This document shows positions 6,260 through 10,889 of a DNA stretch of 10,889 nt, one piece after another. A program made the translations under genes and the position numbers. Where the stretch lies: positions 1-10,889 of the forward strand of contig CANGBE010000028.1 of NCBI GenBank assembly GCA_947451875.1, in the 5' to 3' direction. The notes beneath the pieces are model-generated. The model saw nothing but the letters and a program-made list of their open reading frames with translations, searched no databases and was not told the DNA's origin. Source of the stretch: Sphingomonadaceae bacterium (GTDB lineage: Bacteria > Pseudomonadota > Alphaproteobacteria > Sphingomonadales > Sphingomonadaceae). Numbering within the stretch: the stretch's first letter is position 1; every line of letters starts with the position of its first letter.

Positions 6260-6868
6260 CTAAGCCTCCAGCTCGACATCCCAGTAGAGCCAGTCACGCC
6301 AGGTTTCGTGCAGGTAATTCGGCGGGAAACCCCGACCGCGTTCCTGCAGCTGCCAGTTGGTCGGGCGGATTGGCTCTATCAGCAGCGGCATGTGCGCCTG
6401 CCGCGGCGTGCGGCCGCCCTTCTTGAGATTGCAGGGCGAACAGGCGGTCGCGACGTTTTCCCAACTGGTGCGCCCGCCGAGCCGGCGCGGCACCACATGA
6501 TCGAAGGTCAGGTTATGCGGGCTGCCGCAATACTGGCAACAGAACCGGTCACGCAGGAACAGGTTGAAGCGGGTGAAGGCGGGGTGCTCACTGGGCTTCA
6601 CATACTGGCGCAGCGCGATCACCGAGGGGATCTTCATCTGCCAGTTGGGCGAGTGGACCTCGCGCTCATAGCTTGCGACGATATCGACCCGCTCAAGGAA
6701 AACCGCCTTGATCGCCGTCTGCCACGGCCACAGGCTGAGCGGATAATAGGACAGCGGTGTGTAGTCTGCATTCAGGACAAGCGAAGGACAGTCGCTCAGG
6801 TGGCGGGAGGGATCACCCTCCGCGCTGCGGAAATGGGCCGCGCGCTCGATCAGCTCCGACTTGAGCAT
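6260..6868 (-). CDS. HNH endonuclease family protein (stand-alone)
   Basis: A 202-residue protein. From about residue 27 (CPSLVLNADYTPLSYYPLS) it matches the stand-alone HNH endonuclease family widespread in Alphaproteobacteria. The zinc/HNH core is visible: CQYC (Cys111, Cys114), FDHVVPRRLGG (Asp123, His124), WENVATACSPCN (Asn138, Cys143, Cys146, Asn147). This is the H-N-N form of the motif with two structural CxxC pairs. The family probably cuts or nicks DNA, but its biological role is not established as far as I know. There is no methylase, phage gene or toxin partner next to it, which argues against a restriction system. AGGAGG lies only 2 nt before the ATG, closer than usual. The first 26 residues precede the part I recognise, and no better start was found. 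It is convergent with the amidohydrolase gene (8 bp between stops) and divergent from gluQ. Confidence 0.92.
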   Translation of the reverse strand: MLKSELIERAAHFRSAEGDPSRHLSDCPSLVLNADYTPLSYYPLSLWPWQTAIKAVFLERVDIVASYEREVHSPNWQMKIPSVIALRQYVKPSEHPAFTRFNLFLRDRFCCQYCGSPHNLTFDHVVPRRLGGRTSWENVATACSPCNLKKGGRTPRQAHMPLLIEPIRPTNWQLQERGRGFPPNYLHETWRDWLYWDVELEA

Positions 6869-6972
6869 GGCCTCCTATCGCACCTTGGCGTTACGGGACT
6901 GTGACAGAACATGGCTTGTAAAGAACATGGGCAGAGTCATGACGTCAACCCTTGCCACAAGACGAAATCCAC

Positions 6973-6979
6973 AAGAGAG
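6973..6979 (+). promoter_or_regulatory. Ribosome binding site that selects the GTG start of gluQ
   Basis: AAGAGAG (6973-6979) is a purine-rich ribosome site 9 nt before the GTG at 6989. It supports GTG as the start and not the in-frame ATG at 6911, which would add 26 residues with no family counterpart. Confidence 0.6.
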
Positions 6980-6988
6980 ATCAAATCC

Positions 6989-7837
6989 GTGATCCGCACC
7001 CGTTTCGCCCCCAGCCCCAATGGCTCTCTCCACCTTGGCCATGCCTATGCAGCGATTGTCGCGCATGATCTGGCCCGGGCACGCGGCGGCGAGTTTCTGC
7101 TGCGGATCGAGGACATTGATGGCGCGCGCAGCCGCGAAGATCTGACCAACGAATTCATCGCCGATCTGCAATGGCTCGGGCTGGAATGGCACGGCGATCC
7201 AGTGTTCCAGTCAGCGCGGCTTGGCGCCTATGCCGAGGCTGCTTGGGGCCTGATGGAGAAAGACTTGCTCTATCCCTGCACCTGCACCCGCAAGGACATT
7301 GCCGAGGCTGCAACCGACCTAGGCCCGGACGGACCGATCTATCCCGGCACCTGTCGCGGCAAGACTGCCGAGCCGGGGGCCGATGTTGCATGGCGGCTCG
7401 ATGTCGAAAAGGCAGTCGAAATTGCCGGGCCGCTCAGCTGGACGGATGAACTGACCGGGCCGCAGCGCTGCTGGCCCGAGATGTTCGGCGATGTCGTGCT
7501 GCTTCGCCGCGATGCCCCGGCAAGCTATCACCTCGCCGCGACGATGGACGATGCAGCGGACGGGATCACGCTGGTGACGCGTGGGAGTGACCTATTCCGC
7601 GCCAGCCACATCCACCGCCTGTTGCAGGCGCTGCTCGATCTACCAGTGCCGATCTGGCACCACCACAGCCTGCTGGTCGAGGCGGATGGCAAAAAGCTGG
7701 CGAAGCGGCGGGGTTCACCCTCGCTGGCCGACAGGCGCCGCGCCGGGGAGGACGGGCTCGCAATCGCCGAGGCCCTGCGGCGCGGTAACTTGCCCACTGG
7801 CATTTCGCTGGCGGAGGGCGTAAACTCAGCGCCATGA
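6989..7837 (+). CDS. gluQ: Glutamyl-Q tRNA(Asp) synthetase
   Basis: Starting at GTG, the protein is 282 residues, the usual length for GluQ-RS and much shorter than a true glutamyl-tRNA synthetase because the anticodon-binding part is absent. The class I signatures are present: RFAPSPNGSLHLGH (HIGH motif 15-18), LRIEDIDGAR (38-47) and KKLAKR (235-240) in the KMSKS place. The zinc ligands of the family are visible as Cys97, Cys99, Tyr118 and Cys122 (CTC...YPGTC). In known biology the enzyme activates glutamate without tRNA and attaches it to the queuosine base at position 34 of tRNA(Asp), in the cytoplasm. Its stop codon overlaps the ATG of the following HIG1 gene (ATGA), suggesting coupled translation. 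It is the first gene of the right-hand plus-strand run, and its promoter should lie in the 120-bp gap shared with the divergent HNH gene. Confidence 0.93.
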   Translation: MIRTRFAPSPNGSLHLGHAYAAIVAHDLARARGGEFLLRIEDIDGARSREDLTNEFIADLQWLGLEWHGDPVFQSARLGAYAEAAWGLMEKDLLYPCTCTRKDIAEAATDLGPDGPIYPGTCRGKTAEPGADVAWRLDVEKAVEIAGPLSWTDELTGPQRCWPEMFGDVVLLRRDAPASYHLAATMDDAADGITLVTRGSDLFRASHIHRLLQALLDLPVPIWHHHSLLVEADGKKLAKRRGSPSLADRRRAGEDGLAIAEALRRGNLPTGISLAEGVNSAP

Positions 7838-8067
7838 AGTATATCCTCATCCCCGTCGTGATCGTGCTGGTCATCATGGTCGTCGTCAGCCTGATCCGCG
7901 GCATCGCCGCCTTCATGCAGAGCACCCGCGAAGATCTGGAGCACGATCACAGCACCGGCCCCAGCCCGATGCAACTCAAGCAGAACCAGATGATGTTCAA
8001 GCGCATCATGTATCAGGGTGCGGCCGTGCTGGTGATCGCTGTTTTGCTAGCGATTGGCTCCAAGTAA
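7834..8067 (+). CDS. HIG1-type twin transmembrane protein
   Basis: A 77-residue protein with two membrane helices (about 4-27 and 58-75) joined by a short polar loop. The segment LKQNQMMFKRIMYQGAAVLV matches the pattern of the HIG1 (hypoxia-induced gene 1) family, whose bacterial members are small two-helix proteins. Mitochondrial relatives (Rcf1, HIGD1) associate with respiratory complexes III/IV. A similar role in the inner membrane is possible but is inference. The ATG overlaps the gluQ stop (ATGA); the nearest purine-rich site, GGAGGG (7813-7818), is 15 nt away, so translation probably depends on ribosomes finishing gluQ. Its stop abuts the next gene with no gap. Confidence 0.82.
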   Translation: MKYILIPVVIVLVIMVVVSLIRGIAAFMQSTREDLEHDHSTGPSPMQLKQNQMMFKRIMYQGAAVLVIAVLLAIGSK

Positions 8068-8637
8068 TTGGTCAAGCTCAACAAGATTTACACGCGGACC
8101 GGGGACGATGGCACGTCGGGTCTCGTCGACGGCTCACGCCGGGTAAAGCACGATGCGCGCTTTGAGGCGATCGGGGCAGTGGATGAGGCCAACAGCACGA
8201 TCGGTTTCGCCGTTATCGCGATCACCCAAAGCGACCACGCTGCAGCGCTGCAACGCGTCCAGAATGACCTGTTCGATCTCGGCGCTGACCTTGCCACGCC
8301 GGGTGACGATTTCACCCCTTCGCCCATGGTCTTGCGGATGCTCCCGGCTCAGGCCGAGTGGCTTGAGTCGCAGATCGACGCGGTCAACGCAGGCCTTTCC
8401 CCGCTCACCAGTTTTATCCTCCCCGGTGGCAGCGAGGCGGCCGCGCGGGTGCATCTGGCACGCGCCTCGGTGCGCCGGGCCGAGCGGGCTGCAGCAGCGC
8501 TGAACAATGCAGAAAGCGTCAACCCCGCCGCGCTCGCCTATATCAACCGGCTGTCAGACTACCTCTTCGTCCTAGCCCGCGCGCTGAATGATGGCGGCGC
8601 GGGAGATGTGCTGTGGGTGCCTGGCGCGGGCCGGTAA
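8068..8637 (+). CDS. pduO: PduO-type cob(I)alamin adenosyltransferase
   Basis: A 189-residue protein that transfers the adenosyl group of ATP to cob(I)alamin, making adenosylcobalamin. Family marks: the N-terminal ATP loop KIYTRTGDDGTSGL (6-19) with DGSRRVKHD, AVDEANSTIGF (38-48), SVRRAER (134-140) and the C-terminal NRLSDYLFVLAR (160-171), where the Arg and Asp residues bind ATP and cobalamin in known structures. The start is TTG at 8068, directly after the TAA of the HIG1 gene. No ATG or GTG exists upstream in frame, and the first in-frame ATG would remove the ATP loop. No clear ribosome site is seen, so coupled translation is likely. The stop TAA (8635-8637) precedes the crotonase gene. 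Adenosylcobalamin serves methylmalonyl-CoA mutase among others, but no mutase is in the window. Confidence 0.93.
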   Translation: MVKLNKIYTRTGDDGTSGLVDGSRRVKHDARFEAIGAVDEANSTIGFAVIAITQSDHAAALQRVQNDLFDLGADLATPGDDFTPSPMVLRMLPAQAEWLESQIDAVNAGLSPLTSFILPGGSEAAARVHLARASVRRAERAAAALNNAESVNPAALAYINRLSDYLFVLARALNDGGAGDVLWVPGAGR

Positions 8638-8638
8638 T

Positions 8639-8642
8639 GGAG
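8639..8642 (+). promoter_or_regulatory. Ribosome binding site favouring the 8649 start of the crotonase gene
   Basis: GGAG (8639-8642, within GGAGAAG) lies 6 nt before the ATG at 8649, near-ideal spacing. The competing ATG at 8637 overlaps the preceding stop (TAATG) but has no ribosome site of its own. Confidence 0.5.
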
Positions 8643-8648
8643 AAGAAA

Positions 8649-9449
8649 ATGGAACCCTTCCTGCTCGTCGAACGCGACGGCCCCGTGGTGATCGCCACGA
8701 TGAACCGCCCCGACGAAATGAACGCCATTTCCGAGAGCGTCTATTCCGATGAATTGGCGGCGTTCTGCAAGGAAATGCAGCGGGATCGATCAGTGCGGGC
8801 GATTGTCCTGACCGGCGCGGGCAAAGGCTTCTGCGCGGGCGGCAATGTCAAACACTTGGCTGCGCGCTCGGGCCTGTTTGAAGGCTCGGCATGGAATATC
8901 CGCGGCAACTACCGCGCCACGGTGCAACAGATTGCCCCGGCGCTGGCCGAGCTGGAAGTGCCGGTGATTGCCGCGATCAATGGCCCGGCAATCGGCCTCG
9001 GGCTCGACATCGCCTGCGCCTGTGACATCCGGATCATGGCGGACCATGCCGTGGTGGCGGAGAGCTATGTCAAGCTCGGCATCATCCCCGGCGGCGGCGG
9101 CGCATGGCTGCTCCCGCGCCTGATCGGCCCACAGCGCGCCGCGCTGATGACACTAACTGGTGACGCAATCAACGCTGCCAAGGCGCTGGAATATGGCCTG
9201 ATAGCAGAGGCGGTTCCCGCCGCCGACCTGCTGCCCCGCGCCCGCGAACTGGCCCACAAAATCGCCGCCAACCCCGGCCACGCCACCCGCCTCGCCAAAC
9301 GCCTGATGCGCGAAGGACAGGACATGAAGTTCGAAACCCTGATGCAGATGGCCGCTGCTTTTCAGGCAATTTCGCACCACACCGAGGACCACCACGAGGC
9401 GGTCGATGCCTTCATGAGCAAACGCAAGCCGGTGCTGAAGGATGGGTGA
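8649..9449 (+). CDS. Enoyl-CoA hydratase/isomerase (crotonase) family protein
   Basis: A 266-residue protein (four residues longer if the overlapping ATG at 8637 is used). It has the crotonase layout: NRPDEMNAI (19-27), the CoA/oxyanion loop GAGKGFCAGGN (56-66), the second oxyanion loop NGPAIGLGLDIA (111-122), LGIIPGGGGAWLLPRLIG (143-160) and the C-terminal trimer helix part (AFMSKRKP, 254-261). These enzymes act on acyl-CoA thioesters in fatty-acid, aromatic or amino-acid breakdown. The ungapped alignment of the second loop with rat mitochondrial hydratase places Asp120 and Tyr140 where Glu144 and Glu164 act, so ordinary hydratase activity is doubtful. An isomerase or another crotonase reaction is possible. 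It follows the adenosyltransferase gene without a gap, probably in the same operon. Confidence 0.92.
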   Translation: MEPFLLVERDGPVVIATMNRPDEMNAISESVYSDELAAFCKEMQRDRSVRAIVLTGAGKGFCAGGNVKHLAARSGLFEGSAWNIRGNYRATVQQIAPALAELEVPVIAAINGPAIGLGLDIACACDIRIMADHAVVAESYVKLGIIPGGGGAWLLPRLIGPQRAALMTLTGDAINAAKALEYGLIAEAVPAADLLPRARELAHKIAANPGHATRLAKRLMREGQDMKFETLMQMAAAFQAISHHTEDHHEAVDAFMSKRKPVLKDG

Positions 9450-9497
9450 AGGCGCCACCCCATTGCAGAACACCTCAAGAACGGCCAAATAGACGGC

Positions 9498-10889
9498 ATG
9501 GCCGAACTGATTATCCGCCGGGGTCTTTCCGAACCCGACACCTCGGGAACATTCGTCCCCCACAAGCCGCAGCGGCCTGAGAAATCAGACGGCGGCAGGG
9601 CGTTCCGGATTCGATCCGAGTACCAGCCCGCTGGTGACCAGCCTACAGCGATTGCCGATCTGGTTGAGGGCATTACTGCCGATGACCGCACACAGGTGCT
9701 GCTCGGCGTAACCGGTTCGGGCAAGACCTTCACCATGGCCAAAGTGATCGAGGCGACGCAGCGCCCGGCGCTGATCCTGGCGCCCAACAAGATCCTCGCC
9801 GCGCAGCTTTACGGCGAGTTCAAGAGCTTCTTTCCGGACAACGCGGTCGAATATTTCGTCTCCTACTACGATTACTATCAGCCCGAGGCCTATGTGCCCC
9901 GCAGCGATACCTACATCGAGAAGGAAAGCTCGGTGAACGAGGCGATTGACCGGATGCGCCACTCGGCCACCCGATCGCTGCTGGAACGCGATGACGTGAT
10001 CATCGTCGCCTCGGTGAGCTGCATCTATGGCATCGGTTCGGTCGAAACCTATTCGGCGATGATCTTTGACCTGAAAAAGGGCAGCAGCGAAGACCAGCGC
10101 GAGATCATCCGCAAACTGGTTGCCCTGCAATACAAGCGCAACGACGCCGCCTTCACCCGCGGCACCTTCCGCGTAAGGGGCGACAATCTCGAGATCTACC
10201 CCAGTCACTATGAGGACATGGCCTGGCGGATCAGCTTTTTCGGCGACGAGGTTGAGGAAATCAGCGAATTCGATCCGCTGACCGGCAAGAAGGGCGCGAG
10301 CCTGGACAAGGTCAGGGTCTATGCCAATTCGCACTATGTCACCCCCGGGCCAACGATGAAGCAGGCCGCCGACGCGATCCGCTTTGAACTGGCGGACCGG
10401 CTGCAGGAACTGGAAGCAGAGGGCAAACTTCTCGAACATCAGCGGCTGGAGCAGCGCACCAATTTCGATCTGGAAATGATCGCAGCGACCGGCTCTTGCG
10501 CCGGGATCGAGAACTACAGTCGCTTCCTCACCGGGCGAATGCCGGGCGAACCACCGCCGACGCTGTTTGAATATCTGCCCGACAACGCGCTGCTGTTCGT
10601 CGACGAAAGCCACCAGACCGTGCCGCAGATCGGCGCCATGTCGAAAGGCGATCACCGCCGCAAGATTACGCTGGCCGAATACGGCTTCCGTCTGCCAAGC
10701 TGCATCGACAACCGCCCGCTGCGCTTCAACGAATGGGACGCGATGCGGCCGCAGACGGTCGCGGTTTCCGCCACGCCGGGCGGCTGGGAGATGGAACAAT
10801 CGGGCGGCGTTTTTGCCGAGCAAGTGATCCGCCCCACTGGGCTGATCGATCCGCCGGTCGATATCCGACCGATCGAGGATCAAGTGCAG
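9498..10889 (+). CDS. uvrB: UvrB, excision repair helicase subunit (3' end beyond window)
   Basis: 464 codons are visible and the frame is open at the window end; full UvrB is about 670-730 residues. Marks in order: an N-terminal tail with DTSGTFVPHKPQRPEKS, then SEYQPAGDQPTAI, Walker A GVTGSGKT (70-77), NKILAAQLYGEFK, the damage-probing beta-hairpin region YYDYYQPEAYVPRSDTYIEK (from residue 123), the UvrA-contacting domain (about 160-270) and Walker B DESH (369-372) followed by SATPGGWE. The later helicase motifs V-VI and the C-terminal UvrC-binding helix would be outside. UvrB takes damaged DNA from UvrA, verifies the lesion and recruits UvrC to cut. ATG 9498 is the first usable start after the in-frame stop at 9447 (the stop of the crotonase gene), 48 bp downstream of it, with no strong ribosome site. 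I see no clear SOS box in that gap; the gene may be read from upstream. Confidence 0.97.
   Translation, partial: MAELIIRRGLSEPDTSGTFVPHKPQRPEKSDGGRAFRIRSEYQPAGDQPTAIADLVEGITADDRTQVLLGVTGSGKTFTMAKVIEATQRPALILAPNKILAAQLYGEFKSFFPDNAVEYFVSYYDYYQPEAYVPRSDTYIEKESSVNEAIDRMRHSATRSLLERDDVIIVASVSCIYGIGSVETYSAMIFDLKKGSSEDQREIIRKLVALQYKRNDAAFTRGTFRVRGDNLEIYPSHYEDMAWRISFFGDEVEEISEFDPLTGKKGASLDKVRVYANSHYVTPGPTMKQAADAIRFELADRLQELEAEGKLLEHQRLEQRTNFDLEMIAATGSCAGIENYSRFLTGRMPGEPPPTLFEYLPDNALLFVDESHQTVPQIGAMSKGDHRRKITLAEYGFRLPSCIDNRPLRFNEWDAMRPQTVAVSATPGGWEMEQSGGVFAEQVIRPTGLIDPPVDIRPIEDQVQ

Noticed and set aside
6940..6947. Perfect palindrome TGACGTCA between the HNH gene and gluQ.
   Set aside because: An 8-bp palindrome is expected by chance in this length. 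It resembles a eukaryotic CRE site, which has no meaning here, and no second copy was seen.
6920..6948. TTGACG (-35-like, minus strand, 6948-6943) as a promoter for the HNH gene.
   Set aside because: The -35 match is good (5 of 6), but the bases at the -10 distance (TTCTTT/TCTTTA) are poor, so it is not annotated.
6911..6988. Upstream ATG for gluQ giving 26 extra residues.
   Set aside because: The added residues have no family counterpart; GTG 6989 gives the standard start VIRTRFAPSPNG with a ribosome site 9 nt upstream.
9585..10883. A 432-codon open frame on the minus strand opposite uvrB.
   Set aside because: It is a shadow of the high-GC uvrB frame: the plus strand carries unmistakable UvrB motifs, and the antisense product has low-complexity Arg/Ala/Gly-rich composition and no recognisable domain.
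1..10889. Search for mobile elements, CRISPR arrays, tRNA/rRNA genes, toxin-antitoxin pairs or a defence island.
   Set aside because: No repeat array, transposase, integrase, tRNA-like fold or toxin-antitoxin pair was seen; the HNH gene alone does not make a defence system.

Overview
The window looks like a stretch of the core chromosome of an alphaproteobacterium, most likely Sphingomonadales (Erythrobacter/Sphingomonas relatives). The reasons are the high-GC coding style with GCG/GGC/CTG-rich codons, the close match of the HNH protein and the twin-membrane HIG1 protein to alphaproteobacterial families, and an lptB-rpoN pair. The taxonomic call is inference from sequence style and gene families; no search was run. 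I see no insertion sequence, prophage, CRISPR array, tRNA or rRNA.

Left part (1-880): two minus-strand genes. The first is the N-terminal end of a TldD/PmbA-type metallopeptidase gene, cut by the window edge; the second is a 126-residue membrane protein of unknown function. A 182-bp divergent gap separates the latter from lptB.

Envelope and regulation block (881-6251, all plus strand): lptB (ATPase of the LPS exporter), rpoN (sigma-54), a TonB-family energy transducer, and a secreted amidohydrolase. The 72-bp lptB-rpoN gap holds two perfect GC hairpins. The rpoN-tonB gap is AT-rich, with two dyads that could be operators. tonB ends at a strong intrinsic terminator only 57 bp before the amidohydrolase start. 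The amidohydrolase has an extra N-terminal domain of about 215 residues before a complete binuclear metal site.

Middle (6260-6868, minus): a stand-alone HNH endonuclease gene, convergent with the amidohydrolase gene (8 bp between stops) and divergent from gluQ.

Right part (6989-10889, plus): a tightly packed run of gluQ (glutamyl-Q tRNA(Asp) synthetase, GTG start), a HIG1-type two-helix membrane protein, a PduO-type cobalamin adenosyltransferase (TTG start directly after the previous stop), a crotonase-family protein that lacks both canonical hydratase glutamates, and, 48 bp further on, the first 464 codons of uvrB. The first four have overlapping or abutting ends and are probably one transcription unit, coupled at translation. 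Their products (tRNA modification, membrane/respiratory accessory protein, B12 cofactor, acyl-CoA chemistry) share no obvious single pathway, though adenosylcobalamin and an acyl-CoA enzyme would fit propionate or branched acyl-CoA metabolism.

I found no clear new multi-gene system. The best leads are the two-domain secreted amidohydrolase, the hairpins before rpoN, the divergent TonB (Thr-Pro linker, no His in the membrane helix) and the crotonase with altered active-site acids.
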